DNA of 64,000 nucleotides from Sporosarcina sp. D27 (GTDB taxonomy: Bacteria > Bacillota > Bacilli > Bacillales_A > Planococcaceae). The notes under the pieces were generated by a model. It saw only the letters and a program-made list of their open reading frames with translations. It ran no database searches and was not told where the DNA came from. The DNA is taken from contig NZ_AZUC01000047.1 of the NCBI RefSeq assembly GCF_000586555.1, forward strand, positions 248,001 to 312,000, given 5' to 3'. Positions within the stretch are counted from its first letter, which is position 1; every line of letters begins with the position of its first letter. This document shows positions 1 through 10,116 of the stretch, piece after piece. The translations under genes and the position numbers were made by a program.

Positions 1-189
1 AGCACTTTGGTTATTAGATGGCGAATTTTTCGTAGTTGAAAACTTCTTATCCAATTTTTCTGCTGAGCTTGTATCGATCATTGACATATGATTTGATACA
101 CTCACATTCATTTTACCTAGTTCTTCAATGACCTCTTTGCTTGATTTGTTAACCTTCTTCGCGTATTCATGTACACGTATTTTCGTCAT
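1..189 (-). CDS. infB: Translation initiation factor IF-2, N-terminal fragment (runs off the window)
   Basis: Only the first 63 codons are present; the gene continues beyond coordinate 1. The fragment begins MTKIRVHEYAKK and continues with SSKEVIEELGKMN, the small N-terminal IF2N helical domain seen in bacterial IF-2. The GTPase part, which positions fMet-tRNA on the ribosome, lies outside the window. It follows rplGA by 13 nt and is the last gene seen of the rimP-nusA-rnpM-rplGA-infB operon. Identity rests on the IF2N motif and on the conserved gene order. Confidence 0.93.
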   Translation of the reverse strand, partial: MTKIRVHEYAKKVNKSSKEVIEELGKMNVSVSNHMSMIDTSSAEKLDKKFSTTKNSPSNNQSA

Positions 190-202
190 TAGCCCACCCC
201 CG

Positions 203-517
203 TTATAATTCGTTGAGGAGCGAGGACAGCTTTTTAGCAAAACCGCTGTCCGTTACCGCGAGGACGACCCGCGACTCTTTTCCGATTGCATGCCCGAGTG
301 CTTCACGGCTCCCAAAAACATGCTTCTCAACGTTGTAGCTATTACATTTATCCGACAGTTTCTTTTGCGTATTGTCAGATGCGTCTTCTGATAGTATAAC
401 AAGTTTTGCACTTTGTGCCCGAACTTCGGAGACAACGAGTTCTTCACCCGTTGTCAGCTTCCTTGCCCGAGCGGCTAAACCTAGTAGTTGGAGTATTTTA
501 GTTTCAGTTGAAATCAT
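203..517 (-). CDS. rplGA: L7Ae-family ribosomal/K-turn-binding protein (YlxQ)
   Basis: A 104-aa protein of the L7Ae/L30e/S12e/Gadd45 family. Members bind kink-turn RNA, and the Bacillus homologue YlxQ is considered a ribosome-associated K-turn binder. Supporting features are the N-terminal LLGLAARARKLTTGEE segment, typical of this family, and the central VILSEDASDNTQKKL strand-helix unit. The length matches the usual ~100 aa. Its ATG overlaps the rnpM stop codon by 4 nt (ATGA), so the two are translationally coupled. The precise cellular role cannot be read from the sequence. Confidence 0.88.
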   Translation of the reverse strand: MISTETKILQLLGLAARARKLTTGEELVVSEVRAQSAKLVILSEDASDNTQKKLSDKCNSYNVEKHVFGSREALGHAIGKESRVVLAVTDSGFAKKLSSLLNEL

Positions 518-795
518 TTAATAGCCTCTCTCCGAATCGCATGCAGAAGATCTGCATACACTTGTTCCGGAACAGCGCTGCCCAACTGACTCTCAATGGC
601 TCGAGTCGCTTGCGCTTTTTCTACAGCTGCTTCAGATTTCGATACATACGTTCCACGTCCGGATTTTTTACCAGTCAAATCGACTGATATTTCTCCTTCT
701 TTTGTGCGGACAATCCGGATCATGTCCTTCTTAGGAAACATTTCGCCGGTAGCAGCACACTTGCGCAACGGCACTTTTCGGTTATTGACTGCCAT
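514..795 (-). CDS. rnpM: YlxR/RnpM, RNase P modulator
   Basis: YlxR (DUF448) family protein of 93 aa. In B. subtilis the protein binds RNase P RNA and modulates RNase P, hence RnpM. The diagnostic N-terminus RKCAATGEMFPKKDMIRIVR is present, followed by KKSGRGTYV, the conserved RNA-binding patch. I chose the ATG at 795, which gives MAVNNRKVPLRK, because an AAAGGG Shine-Dalgarno lies 9 nt upstream; a start 21 nt further out has no such signal. It sits between nusA and rplGA, as in other Bacillales. Confidence 0.92.
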   Translation of the reverse strand: MAVNNRKVPLRKCAATGEMFPKKDMIRIVRTKEGEISVDLTGKKSGRGTYVSKSEAAVEKAQATRAIESQLGSAVPEQVYADLLHAIRREAIK

Positions 796-819
796 GCGTA
801 TGCACCCTTTCGTCACTTC

Positions 820-2025
820 TTATTGAGGTTCGTCTTGATACAAGTCGATTGAATCCGCATCGATTTCTTCCGACTCTTCAGTCGAATCTAGCGTCGTTTC
901 TTCATCTGAATAAATATCTACTTGCTCTGACTCTTCATCGTATTCTACCTCGGCTTGTTCTTCTTCAAAACGAGGATAGATACCTAGTTCACGAGCATCT
1001 GTTTCACTTTTAATGTCAATCTTCCAGCCAGTCAATTTTGCAGCTAAACGTGCATTTTGACCGCGCTTACCGATTGCAAGTGACAATTGGTAATCTGGTA
1101 CGACAACAGTTGTTGAACGATCTTCTTCTTTCACTTGAACGTCCAATACTTTTGAAGGACTTAGTGCGTTCGCAACAAAGACAACTGGGTCTTCTGACCA
1201 TTCCACAATGTCCACTTTTTCACCATTAAGTTCGTTTGAAATCGATTGAACGCGTGCTCCACGTGCTCCAACACATGAACCGACTGGATCAACTTCTTCA
1301 TTTGTTGTAAAGACAGAGATTTTTGAACGGTCTCCTGCTTCTCGTGCGATGGATTTGATTTCTACAATTCCTTCAAATATTTCAGGAACTTCCATTTCAA
1401 ACAGTCGGCGTAAAAGACCTGGATGTGTACGGGATACAAACACTTGCGGTCCGCGTGAAGTACGCTCCACTTTTGTAATGTACACTTTAATGCGGTCATG
1501 TGGATTATACTTTTCAGAGGCAATTTGCTCGGTCATCGGAAGTACAGCTTCCACTTTCCCTAACCCTACATACAGATTGCGAGCGTCAAAACGCTCTACA
1601 ATTCCATTGACGATATCGTCTTCACGATCGATATACTCTTCATAAATAAGTCCGCGTTCGGCTTCACGTACACGCTGGGTAACGACTTGTTTAGCAGTTT
1701 GTGCAGCAATTCGTCCAAAGTCGCGAGGTGTCACTTCTTGCTCAACGATGTCCCCTACTTCATAAGCCGGATTTATAAGCAATGCGTCTTCAAGTGAAAT
1801 TTGCAGACGATCTTCTTCCACTTCTTCTGCTACTACATCTTTACGTGAGAAGACTTTAATCGTTCCTACTCCTAAATTCAAGTCAACACGAACATTTTGA
1901 GCTTGATTGAAGTTTCGTTTATATGCAGTTACAAGAGCCGCTTCAATAGCGTCTACTAGTACCTCTCTTGATATGCCTTTTTGCTTTTCTAATGCAGTTA
2001 ATGCATCGAGAAGATCACTACTCAT
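820..2025 (-). CDS. nusA: Transcription termination/antitermination factor NusA
   Basis: NusA binds RNA polymerase and nascent RNA and modulates pausing, termination and antitermination. The 401-aa protein shows the N-terminal RNAP-binding domain (LLDALTALEKQKGISREVL), an S1 domain, then KH domains with GARGARVQSI and AIGKRGQNARLAAKLTGW. A very acidic tail of roughly 45-50 residues, rich in Glu, Asp and Ser, follows the last KH domain. Such tails are variable in Bacillales. The ATG at 2025 (MSSDLLDAL) is favoured because AGGAG lies 8 nt upstream; the nearer ATG and GTG are too close to that SD. It follows rimP by about 20 nt. Confidence 0.96.
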   Translation of the reverse strand: MSSDLLDALTALEKQKGISREVLVDAIEAALVTAYKRNFNQAQNVRVDLNLGVGTIKVFSRKDVVAEEVEEDRLQISLEDALLINPAYEVGDIVEQEVTPRDFGRIAAQTAKQVVTQRVREAERGLIYEEYIDREDDIVNGIVERFDARNLYVGLGKVEAVLPMTEQIASEKYNPHDRIKVYITKVERTSRGPQVFVSRTHPGLLRRLFEMEVPEIFEGIVEIKSIAREAGDRSKISVFTTNEEVDPVGSCVGARGARVQSISNELNGEKVDIVEWSEDPVVFVANALSPSKVLDVQVKEEDRSTTVVVPDYQLSLAIGKRGQNARLAAKLTGWKIDIKSETDARELGIYPRFEEEQAEVEYDEESEQVDIYSDEETTLDSTEESEEIDADSIDLYQDEPQ

Positions 2026-2048
2026 GTTCATCACTCCTGATTATTCAA

Positions 2049-2525
2049 TTATGCAGAAAAGTCGATTGCATATCTTGCAACAGCAATCTTTTGCTTATCG
2101 ATTCTGACTGTCAATGTACGTGTCTTAATACGAATTTGAAGTTCAATAGCATCTGGTTCATTGACTAAAAGGTGCCCTTCGAATTCTTTCATATCTTTAA
2201 CTGGCTCATAAGTTTTCACATAAATGTACTGACCAACCGCTTTTTCGTAATCTTGCTCTTTTTTAAGCGGACGCTCTGCTCCCGGAGAAGAAACCTCCAA
2301 AAAGTAGTTTTGCGGAATTGGATCAGTACGATCCAGTTCTTCACTTAGGCGTTCACTTACCTGAGCACATTGAAGTATATCGATGTTCCCTTCCTGCGTA
2401 TCAACGTAAACGCGCAAAAACCAATCTCTTCCCTCTTTCAAAAACTCGATGTCGACTAGTTCGAGCGCTAACTCATTGACAATCGGGAGCACTAACGCTT
2501 CTACCTCTTCAGTAATTTTACTCAT
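2049..2525 (-). CDS. rimP: Ribosome maturation factor RimP
   Basis: RimP (YlxS) assists 30S subunit maturation. The 158-aa protein shows the typical pattern: an N-terminal alpha/beta domain (ELALELVDIEFLKEGRDWFLRVYVD), the segment LDRTDPIPQNYFLEVSSPGAERPL, and a C-terminal SH3-like barrel. SSPGxxRPL is the family hallmark. It is the first gene of the nusA-infB operon. A GGGAGGGG-like SD lies just upstream, and the promoter and hairpin leader sit at 2579-2663. Length is normal for the family. Confidence 0.96.
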   Translation of the reverse strand: MSKITEEVEALVLPIVNELALELVDIEFLKEGRDWFLRVYVDTQEGNIDILQCAQVSERLSEELDRTDPIPQNYFLEVSSPGAERPLKKEQDYEKAVGQYIYVKTYEPVKDMKEFEGHLLVNEPDAIELQIRIKTRTLTVRIDKQKIAVARYAIDFSA

Positions 2526-2578
2526 CTTACCCCTCCCTTGCAGGTTGTAATTTGCTTACATAATAACGGCAGACAACA

Positions 2579-2606
2579 GAAAAGAGCGGGGAATCCCACT
2601 CTTTTC
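2579..2606 (-). promoter_or_regulatory. Leader hairpin upstream of rimP
   Basis: The transcript can form a 12-bp stem with a 4-nt loop (arms GAAAAGAGTGGG and CCCCGCTCTTTTC, one G-U pair). It lies between the mapped promoter and the rimP SD. The following bases are not U-rich (TGTTGTCTG), so it looks like a leader structure rather than a classic intrinsic terminator. Regulation by NusA or another factor would be conjecture. Confidence 0.5.
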
Positions 2607-2634
2607 GCGTAAGACTATAGCAAAAGTTGTTTCA

Positions 2635-2663
2635 ATTATACCATACGTTCATATCCCGCGCAA
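2635..2663 (-). promoter_or_regulatory. Sigma-A promoter for rimP-nusA-infB operon
   Basis: On the minus strand, TTGCGC, 17 nt, then TATAAT preceded by TGG (extended -10 TGnTATAAT). The predicted start gives a leader of about 100 nt before rimP. This is one of the best promoter matches in the window. Confidence 0.72.
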
Positions 2664-2703
2664 ATTTTCCAAATGTATAACTTGGATTATATGCTTATCG
2701 TAC

Positions 2704-2742
2704 CAACACTTTTAAACAAATATCTGTTAAAAGAAGGTGTTG
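2704..2742 (-). repeat. Imperfect inverted repeat downstream of polC
   Basis: Arms CAACAC...CTTTTAACA and TGTTTAAAAGTGTTG can fold into a long stem with a 3-nt bulge. No U-tract follows on the minus strand, so it is not a standard terminator. It could protect the polC mRNA 3' end or be a decayed terminator. Confidence 0.4.
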
Positions 2743-2835
2743 AGTTCCCTGATTACTGGATGATTATATTCGACGGGCTTCCACTTCATTCATCAGGTTT
2801 TCATCTCAAACTGGCAATGGATTACTTTTCACTTC

Positions 2836-5800
2836 TTAGAACAGAGAAAGTTGATTCATTTCCGGTAATCCTTCCAAACAGCCAAGCGAATCCATATATT
2901 CCGTAATTGTCTTGGACACACGTCCTCGTCGCTGAAGATCTTCTTTTGAAAGGAATTCTCCATCATCCCTTACCTCTACAATTGTCCTTGCGACGTTTGT
3001 TCCGAGTGATGGAATGGCGTTGAATGGTGGTATCAGTGTATTCCCTTCAATAATGAACTCTTCAGCAGATGATTTGTACAAATCAGGTTTTGCAAATGTA
3101 AATCCGCGTTCACACATCTCTAACGCAATCTCCAATACGGTGACTAAGCTTTTTTCTTTCGGTGAAGCGTCCAGGCCTTTGTCGTAAATTTCTTTTGCCT
3201 TCACTCGTATTGATGCTGGCCCTTTAATCATCGTTGCCAGATCATAGTCTGTCGCACGCACAGTGAAATAAGTTGCGTAGTACATAATTGGATGGTGCAC
3301 TTTAAAGTACGCAATGCGGAGTGCCATAAGGACATAAGCCGCTGCGTGTGCTTTCGGGAACATGTACTTAATCTTTTTACAAGACGCAATGTACCACGCT
3401 GGCACCTTATTCTTCTTCATTTCTTCTTCGAATTCTGGTGTTAAGCCTTTCCCTTTTCGGACAGACTCCATAATTTTAAAGGCAATGGCTGGTTCCAGTC
3501 CTTGGTAGATTAAGTACACCATAATATCGTCACGACAACCGATTACTTCTGCAAGGACACATGTTTTGTTCTGTATTAGTTCCTGTGCGTTGCCAAGCCA
3601 AACGTCGGTTCCATGAGATAATCCAGAAATTTGAATGAGCTCAGAAAACGTAGAAGGCTTCGTTTCTTCTAGCATTTGACGAACGAAACGTGTACCAAAC
3701 TCTGGCACACCAAGTGTTCCGGTTTTACAGTTGATCTGCTCTTCAGTTACCCCAAGTGAGTCTGTACCACTAAACAAAGCCATTACTCCTGGATCATCAG
3801 GTGGTATCGTTTTAGGATCAATTCCGGATAAGTCTTCTAACATTTTGATCATTGTCGGATCATCATGTCCTAAAATATCAAGCTTTAATAAGTTATTATC
3901 AATGGAGTGGAAATCAAAGTGAGTCGTTTTCCAACTCGAACCAACGTCATCCGCCGGGAATTGAATGGGAGTAAAATCATAGATTTCCATATTGTCTGGA
4001 ACTACGATGATACCGCCTGGATGTTGACCAGTATTACGTTTAACACCTGTACATCCTTGAACGAGACGGTCAATTTCAGCACCTCTTAAATTAATGCCGT
4101 TATCGTTCATATACCCGCGGACATATCCATAAGCTGTTTTTTCAGCGACAGTACCAATCGTACCAGCCCTGTAAACATAGTCTTCACCGAAAAGTTCTTT
4201 TGTGTAATTATGGGCATTCGCCTGATACTCACCACTGAAGTTCAAGTCAATATCCGGTACTTTATCACCGTTAAATCCAAGAAACGTTTCAAACGGAATG
4301 TCATGTCCATCCTTTGTATAAGGGACGTCGCAAGTCGGGCAATTTTTGTTAGGTAAGTCGAAACCTGAACCTACAGAGCCATCGGAAAAGAACTCGGACT
4401 GCTTACACGTTGGACATACATAATGCGGTGGCATTGGATTCACTTCTGTAATCTCCATCATTGTTGCAACTAGAGAAGAGCCAACCGAACCACGCGAACC
4501 AACTAAATAGCCATCATCTAAAGATTTTTTAACCAACTTATGGGATATCAAATAAATAACGGCGAACCCATTTCCAATAATCGACTTTAACTCTTTATCA
4601 ATTCGAGCTTCTATAATTTCTGGTAGAGTCTCCCCGTAGATTTTATGCGCCATAGTATACGTTAGCTGGCGCACTTCTTCGTCAGCCCCTTCAATTTCAG
4701 GCGGATATAGGTCATCTTTAATCGGTTTGACATCTCCCACTCGTTCTACAATGGCAAGAGGATTATCAATCACAATTTGTTCGGCGGTTTCTGGTCCTAA
4801 AAACGCAAATTCCTCTAGCATTTCATCCGTTGTTCTGAAATGGACTGCTGGGAGTTCATGACGATTCATCGGATTGGCGCCTCCTTGGGAACGAACCAAT
4901 ACTTGACGATAGGCTGCATCCGTTTCATCGACATAATGTACGTTTCCTGTTGCTGCTACAGGTAGCCCCGTCTTTTTACCTAGCTTAATCATCTTACGCA
5001 TGATGTCTTCCAGGTTCCATTCATCACGAATGAGATCTAATTCAATCAGATGATTGTAAACCGGCTTTGGATGAAGTTCCAAATAATCATAGAATCCCGC
5101 AACTTCTTCCGCCTCTTCGATTGACTTCTGCATGAGAGCTTCAAACACTTCGCCTTTGTCACATCCAGAACCGACAAGTAACCCTTTCCGATATTTCACG
5201 AGTAATGATCGTGGAATTCTTGGCACTCGATAAAAATAATTCATATGAGAGTAAGAGACGAGTTTGAATAAGTTCTTCAATCCTTCATCACTCGTAGCAA
5301 GCAACGTGCAATGATTAGGTCGTGAACGCTTATAAGCGTCCCCTTCTCCTACATTTTTGTTGAAGTCATCTAACCAGGTGATTCCTTTTTCTGTAGCATC
5401 TTTCATCAGCCTTACAAACAAATGGGCAGTCGCTTCTGTATCGTAAATAGCCCGGTGATGCTGGGTCAAGTCGATATCAAATTTCTTGGCTAAAGTATTG
5501 AGGCGATGATTTCTGAGATCTGGATACAAGAGGCGGGCTAGTTCTAACGTATCGATTGCAGGGTAATCTACAGTTTCAATGCCAGCCTTCTTACAGGACT
5601 CGTAAAAGAATCCCATATCAAAGGAAGCATTGTGCGCGACCAAAATTGAATCACCAATAAACTCAATGAAATCAATCATCACTTCTGAAACTTCAGGTGC
5701 GTCTTTCACCATGTCGTCTGTTATTCCTGTCAACTCTGTCGTTGTGGACGATAAAGGATGATGGGGATTGGAAAAACGCTCAAACGTGTCTAAAATTTCA

Positions 5801-7149
5801 CCGTTCTTGACACGAACTGCAGCAAGTTCAATCACCGTATCATACACAGCGGATAAACCAGTAGTCTCTACGTCAAATACAACATACGTATCATCTTCGA
5901 GTAGACGATGCTGTTCGTCATAGACAATTGGAACACCATCGTCAACAAGATTTGCTTCCAAGCCAAACAAAACTTTTATGCCATGCTTTTTACCCGCGTT
6001 GTAAGCATCAGGGAAAGCTTGTACGTTAGCGTGGTCTGTAATCGCAATTGCAGGATGCCCCCATTTTGCAGCCTGCCCAACAAGTGCAGCAGCAGACGAA
6101 ACCCCATCCATCTGACTAAGCTTCGTATGTGTATGTAATTCAACACGCTTTCGTCCTTCCGGTGCTTTGTCTTTCTTAACAACCGGAGCAACTTCCATAA
6201 TATCTTGCGCCATCATGATTAGGTCACGGACGAATGTATCGTTTTGAATACTCCCCCGAGCTCTCACCCATTTCCCTTTCGTGAGTGCTTTCATAAGCTC
6301 TGCGTCTTCGTTATCACGCGAGAACATTTTAACAAGGATTGAATCGGTATAATCTGTCACTTTCAGTGTTAACAGTGAACGTCCACTTCTCAGCTCTCTT
6401 ACTTCTGCATCAAATACATAGCCTTCTATCGCTACACGTCGTTCTTCATCTTGAATTTGTTGTATTTCTAGTAGTTGTTCATCCGCACGGATTGGTGTGC
6501 CAAGAGAAATCGGCCCACTTGGTACTCCGTCACTCTCTTTTTTCGTTGTCTCTCTTTGTTGCATTGCTTCTAATGCTTTTTGTGCATACGCAACTTCTTC
6601 AGCTTTACGCTCCTCAAAGAAAGCAACACGGGCTTGTTCTTCTTCTACAGGTAATTCAGCAATCGTAAATTCTGGGTAGATCCGGGGGAACCCGAATGAC
6701 TCATAAGCATTTGAAATGAGCTGCCCATACTTTTTTTTCAAAGTCCGTTGTTGGACATCATTTACACAGCAAATCGTGATTTTATCTCCAGATAAAACTG
6801 GTTTTTGTGAAGTTAGCGCTTCCCTAATTGGTGGAGAAACGTCACCTAACTCGTCCATAATCGATGGCCAATAAGCAAGGATCATTTCAGCTTCATGCAC
6901 TTCGGTTCTTGTACTGATTTGCAAACGAATCGCTGCGATATTAGAAAATGCCTGTTCAACTTGTTTGCGGAATAGCTGAAATACATCAAACTGTAATGGT
7001 TTCTCAAGAGTCACAGCGAACTGCCACACCTTTGATTTTTTGTAAATATCCACTCTTTCTAGTTCAGCATCTTGAAAATGGATGACAAATGCATCTTCCG
7101 TAAGTCCAATTTGTTGGAGTAACATTGACATCTTTCTTTTAGCGTCCAT
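2836..7149 (-). CDS. polC: DNA polymerase III PolC-type alpha subunit with 3'-5' exonuclease
   Basis: PolC is the replicative leading-strand DNA polymerase of low-GC Gram-positives. The 1437-aa protein has, in order: an N-terminal domain, an OB fold, a PHP domain ([11 protein letters not shown], then [15 protein letters not shown]) and a DnaQ-like proofreading exonuclease inserted within PHP ([34 protein letters not shown]). A zinc-binding segment follows ([10 protein letters not shown] and CPTC), then the polymerase core with [11 protein letters not shown]. The length matches B. subtilis PolC. I chose the ATG at 7149 ([15 protein letters not shown]) because GGAAAAGGAGAG lies just upstream; the frame extended upstream would run through the proS terminator hairpin. 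No promoter fits between that terminator and the start. Confidence 0.97.
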   Translation of the reverse strand: MDAKRKMSMLLQQIGLTEDAFVIHFQDAELERVDIYKKSKVWQFAVTLEKPLQFDVFQLFRKQVEQAFSNIAAIRLQISTRTEVHEAEMILAYWPSIMDELGDVSPPIREALTSQKPVLSGDKITICCVNDVQQRTLKKKYGQLISNAYESFGFPRIYPEFTIAELPVEEEQARVAFFEERKAEEVAYAQKALEAMQQRETTKKESDGVPSGPISLGTPIRADEQLLEIQQIQDEERRVAIEGYVFDAEVRELRSGRSLLTLKVTDYTDSILVKMFSRDNEDAELMKALTKGKWVRARGSIQNDTFVRDLIMMAQDIMEVAPVVKKDKAPEGRKRVELHTHTKLSQMDGVSSAAALVGQAAKWGHPAIAITDHANVQAFPDAYNAGKKHGIKVLFGLEANLVDDGVPIVYDEQHRLLEDDTYVVFDVETTGLSAVYDTVIELAAVRVKNGEILDTFERFSNPHHPLSSTTTELTGITDDMVKDAPEVSEVMIDFIEFIGDSILVAHNASFDMGFFYESCKKAGIETVDYPAIDTLELARLLYPDLRNHRLNTLAKKFDIDLTQHHRAIYDTEATAHLFVRLMKDATEKGITWLDDFNKNVGEGDAYKRSRPNHCTLLATSDEGLKNLFKLVSYSHMNYFYRVPRIPRSLLVKYRKGLLVGSGCDKGEVFEALMQKSIEEAEEVAGFYDYLELHPKPVYNHLIELDLIRDEWNLEDIMRKMIKLGKKTGLPVAATGNVHYVDETDAAYRQVLVRSQGGANPMNRHELPAVHFRTTDEMLEEFAFLGPETAEQIVIDNPLAIVERVGDVKPIKDDLYPPEIEGADEEVRQLTYTMAHKIYGETLPEIIEARIDKELKSIIGNGFAVIYLISHKLVKKSLDDGYLVGSRGSVGSSLVATMMEITEVNPMPPHYVCPTCKQSEFFSDGSVGSGFDLPNKNCPTCDVPYTKDGHDIPFETFLGFNGDKVPDIDLNFSGEYQANAHNYTKELFGEDYVYRAGTIGTVAEKTAYGYVRGYMNDNGINLRGAEIDRLVQGCTGVKRNTGQHPGGIIVVPDNMEIYDFTPIQFPADDVGSSWKTTHFDFHSIDNNLLKLDILGHDDPTMIKMLEDLSGIDPKTIPPDDPGVMALFSGTDSLGVTEEQINCKTGTLGVPEFGTRFVRQMLEETKPSTFSELIQISGLSHGTDVWLGNAQELIQNKTCVLAEVIGCRDDIMVYLIYQGLEPAIAFKIMESVRKGKGLTPEFEEEMKKNKVPAWYIASCKKIKYMFPKAHAAAYVLMALRIAYFKVHHPIMYYATYFTVRATDYDLATMIKGPASIRVKAKEIYDKGLDASPKEKSLVTVLEIALEMCERGFTFAKPDLYKSSAEEFIIEGNTLIPPFNAIPSLGTNVARTIVEVRDDGEFLSKEDLQRRGRVSKTITEYMDSLGCLEGLPEMNQLSLF

Positions 7150-7167
7150 CCGTCTCTCCTTTTCCGT

Positions 7168-7201
7168 AAAAAGAAGGGAAGGACCGTAAGCCGGCCTTCC
7201 C
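7168..7201 (-). terminator. Intrinsic terminator after proS, directly before polC
   Basis: Stem GGGAAGGCCG / CGGTCCTTCCC with a short loop, followed by TTCTTTTT on the minus strand. It begins 6 nt after the proS stop and ends about 20 nt before the polC start. Confidence 0.8.
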
Positions 7202-7207
7202 ATGTCT

Positions 7208-8809
7208 TTACTCTGTTCTGAAAAATTCCTGAAGTTTCTCTGTCACTTCTTCTTTCCGCATGCTAACTGCCTCGCCAATCGTTCGATAAGTGACTTCCAC
7301 CATTCCTGTAGCAGCTTCATCACCGACCACTATTTTCACGGGAACGCCTAACTGATTCGAAGTTTTGAGCTTACTATCAGAGCTTACATTTCGATCATCA
7401 AACAGCACACGATACCGATACCCATTCATGACTGAGTGAATCTCTTCAGCTAGCTGCTCTTGGATTTCATCTTCTATATCTTCAATCAACAAATGAATGT
7501 CATATGGGGCAAGTTGAATCGGCCATTTCAATCCGAGTGAATCACTGAAATGTTCAGCAGTTGCTGCAAAAAGGCGTGTCAAGTCCATATAATAATATCC
7601 CGTCAAGATTTCGAGGGATTCCTTGTTGGCAAAGTTAATTTTATTAAATACCGGTTCCGGTTCAATAATCCGGGCAAATGTGATGCCCTGTCTAAATGTA
7701 ATCGTACCTTCTCCATCAGGTGAAGGATCTCCTTCCTTCACGAGACGAATGTCCACATAATGATCCACAGCAAAATCACGATCCGGATTTACATTCACCA
7801 AGAATGTATCTTTTTCATTCGCTCCACAAATTCCATTAACAATCGACGATACACCGAAGTCAGCATAAACCGGTAGACCAAATGGTAATTGTACTGGTCC
7901 AATCGATTTCACTTCAACATCTAATACATTTTTCATTTCCTTTGAATCTAATAATCTGATTGTTGAAGTGCCAAATACTTTCTTCAATTTCATTTCATTC
8001 AGTTCGTGATCTCCTCGGATAAGAATGAGTGCAGGTTCCGAATCAATGTCATATAGAAAGGCTTTAATCGTTTGAGAGTAATCTAATCCAAGTGATTCAG
8101 CAAGAGGTCCGATTTCTTTACCATGCCCGCTAACTTTTTCAGCTTTCTTCAGCTTTTTGGATTCTTCGATTTCTTCATGGACTGCTTCTGCGAGTTCTGC
8201 CCTTGATGTATAAGGCGAATTTGTACTTTGTGCAAACGATTCTTTGCCACACTCCGAAAATGCGATAAACTCGTATTCAGTTCTTCCATTATTGTTTTGT
8301 GATTCGATAATGCGATATGGAATCCCTATTCTATTCGCAATTGTAGAAAAGACTGAAAAAAGTGTCTCACCATTATTTTTCGCTTCAACCGCATCTGTAT
8401 GGAAAGAATATCCGCTTACCAGCGAATATTCTTTTGCATACAGAAGATTGGAATCTTGAATGGGCTTCCAAGCCTTCCTAATGTGCTGCTTTATATGAAA
8501 AACTGAGATAGGTAATTGCTCAGAGCTAATAACTTCTTTTGCAATAAACGACAGTAAAATCATTTCATCTGATTTTCCTGACGCATGTTCAAATTGTTCA
8601 TACGGGAGATCCACTTCAAGGACACGCGCTGACTCCATTTCCTCACGGATCACACGTTTTATATTTTCCAAGACCTTTCCAGCCAATGGAAAGTACGCAT
8701 ACATGCCTTCAGATGTTTCTTGGACATATCCAGATTGAGTGAGAAGCTGATCTGCCAGACAGTTAGTTGAAGTTTCAGCAGCGGGTATGAATACACCTGA
8801 TTGTTTCAT
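7208..8809 (-). CDS. proS: Degenerate prolyl-tRNA synthetase homologue (catalytic motifs eroded, editing domain kept)
   Basis: The locus and overall architecture are those of bacterial-type ProRS, which charges tRNA-Pro. At 533 aa it is about 30 aa shorter than the usual ~565. The N-terminus ([10 protein letters not shown]) and the YbaK-like INS editing domain remain readable ([58 protein letters not shown]). So does the C-terminal anticodon-binding domain ([23 protein letters not shown]). The aminoacylation core is badly altered. The stretch holding GPELMRLKDRHGREFALGAT in normal enzymes is missing near residue 80. Motif 2 (FRDExRPRFG...RGREF) reads [11 protein letters not shown]...YAKEYS at residues 110-128. 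Motif 3 (GCYGIGVSR) reads GYYYMDLTR at 404-412. The frame is intact. It is last in the dxr-rasP-proS group. A non-charging or trans-editing role is inference; a functional ProRS elsewhere is expected. Confidence 0.8.
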   Translation of the reverse strand: MKQSGVFIPAAETSTNCLADQLLTQSGYVQETSEGMYAYFPLAGKVLENIKRVIREEMESARVLEVDLPYEQFEHASGKSDEMILLSFIAKEVISSEQLPISVFHIKQHIRKAWKPIQDSNLLYAKEYSLVSGYSFHTDAVEAKNNGETLFSVFSTIANRIGIPYRIIESQNNNGRTEYEFIAFSECGKESFAQSTNSPYTSRAELAEAVHEEIEESKKLKKAEKVSGHGKEIGPLAESLGLDYSQTIKAFLYDIDSEPALILIRGDHELNEMKLKKVFGTSTIRLLDSKEMKNVLDVEVKSIGPVQLPFGLPVYADFGVSSIVNGICGANEKDTFLVNVNPDRDFAVDHYVDIRLVKEGDPSPDGEGTITFRQGITFARIIEPEPVFNKINFANKESLEILTGYYYMDLTRLFAATAEHFSDSLGLKWPIQLAPYDIHLLIEDIEDEIQEQLAEEIHSVMNGYRYRVLFDDRNVSSDSKLKTSNQLGVPVKIVVGDEAATGMVEVTYRTIGEAVSMRKEEVTEKLQEFFRTE

Positions 8810-8853
8810 CGTGCGTCGCCTCCGTTACTCTCTGATCGATTAGATCGTCATTT

Positions 8854-10116
8854 CTAGAAAAAGAACTTTTGAATGTCGTTCCATGTTACAACAAGCATAA
8901 GTAACATGAGCAGCATAATTCCTACAAAGTGAACCATACCCTCTTTTTGGCGATCAATCGGTTTTCCACGTAACGCTTCAACTAAGAAGAACAGCAGCCG
9001 CCCACCATCTAGTGCTGGAAGTGGCAAAAGGTTCATAATTCCTAAGTTGATGCTCAAAACGGCAGCCCAATTCATGAGATTAAAAATACCATACTGTGCG
9101 ACTTCTTCAGTTGCCTTGTAAATCCCTACAGGACCTGAAAGTGCATCCAAAGTAAACTGACCTGTTATCAGCATACCGAGAAGTTCAAATATCTTAGCAA
9201 TCCAGAACCAAGTTTGTTCGGCACCATACGCAATGGCTTTTAAAGGATTTTTCTCTACTGGACTTGTATAGAAAACACCTATCTGGCCAAACTTTTGGCC
9301 CGCATCTTCCATTTCTTCAGGAGTTACTTGCAACGTTACAATTTCCCCGTTACGTTCAACTTCTATATCAACTGAATTTCCTGGATTATCTTGAATTGTT
9401 TCTGTAAACTCCGTCCATGTATCTACTGCTACACCATTCGATGATTTTACATAATCGCCTTTTTCTATACCAGCTGCTTGAGCTGGACTGTTATCTTGAA
9501 CTTCAGTAATAATGGGTTCGTTAGTTGGAACTCCATTCAGTAAACCGAGCGCAACAAAGACAAAAAATGCGAGGATAAAGTTAAAGACCGGCCCTGCTAG
9601 TATCGTCAAGAACCTTCCCATAAGAGGTTTCGAGTCGAATTGTCGATCTTTTGGAGCAATAAGGGTTTTTTGTCCTTTTTCAATAATGACAGCAGTCCGA
9701 GATACTGAAAAGCGAACAAGACTTCCTTCGTCATCGTATCCTTTAATGAATAATTTATCATTTAGATCCGCTTCTTCCGTTTCAAGAAAGAGCACATCTG
9801 GATTCGAAACATTTGAATTCAAATAAATCTTAGTCACTTCATCTTGTGTATTAAGTATTAAACCTACACGATAGCCTGGTAATAATTCAACCGTGTCAAA
9901 GTCTTCTCCAGCCATCCGTACATAACCGCCAAGCGGCAGTAAGCGTAACGTATATAAAGTCTCACCTTTTTGAATACCAATTATCTTCGGTCCCATTCCA
10001 ATCGCAAACTCACGTACCATAATGCCAGCTTTTTTGGCAAATAGAAAGTGTCCAAACTCATGGAAAAAGACTAATGAGCCGAAAATAATTATAAACGAGA
10101 TAACTGTCGTCGCCAT
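8854..10116 (-). CDS. rasP: Site-2 intramembrane zinc metalloprotease RasP/RseP
   Basis: RasP cleaves anti-sigma factors (RsiW in B. subtilis) and leftover signal peptides within the membrane. The 420-aa protein has the zinc-binding HEFGH at residues 19-23 in the first membrane helix. A central PDZ domain follows (DNSPAQAAGIEKGDYVKSSNG), then the membrane motif NLLPLPALDGGRLLF supplying the third zinc ligand, and LSGPVGIY. Length and topology are typical. It lies 44 nt downstream of dxr and upstream of the proS homologue, the standard Bacillales order. A small 5-bp hairpin sits between dxr and this gene. Confidence 0.96.
   Translation of the reverse strand: MATTVISFIIIFGSLVFFHEFGHFLFAKKAGIMVREFAIGMGPKIIGIQKGETLYTLRLLPLGGYVRMAGEDFDTVELLPGYRVGLILNTQDEVTKIYLNSNVSNPDVLFLETEEADLNDKLFIKGYDDEGSLVRFSVSRTAVIIEKGQKTLIAPKDRQFDSKPLMGRFLTILAGPVFNFILAFFVFVALGLLNGVPTNEPIITEVQDNSPAQAAGIEKGDYVKSSNGVAVDTWTEFTETIQDNPGNSVDIEVERNGEIVTLQVTPEEMEDAGQKFGQIGVFYTSPVEKNPLKAIAYGAEQTWFWIAKIFELLGMLITGQFTLDALSGPVGIYKATEEVAQYGIFNLMNWAAVLSINLGIMNLLPLPALDGGRLLFFLVEALRGKPIDRQKEGMVHFVGIMLLMLLMLVVTWNDIQKFFF

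Larger units (their letters stand above)
2526..2835 (-). other. Intergenic region polC/rimP
   Basis: About 310 bp with no credible gene. In transcription order it holds an imperfect long inverted repeat (2704-2742), a sigma-A promoter with extended -10 (2635-2663) and a leader hairpin (2579-2606). A short plus-strand open frame here has no coding signature or SD and is rejected. Confidence 0.8.

Noticed and set aside
2673..2906. Plus-strand open frame of 77 codons in the polC/rimP gap
   Set aside because: No SD, overlaps the polC 3' end on the other strand, and covers a promoter and inverted repeat; composition is not gene-like.
7150..7203. N-terminal extension of PolC starting at 7203
   Set aside because: The extra 18 codons are encoded by the proS terminator hairpin; a good SD supports the ATG at 7149.
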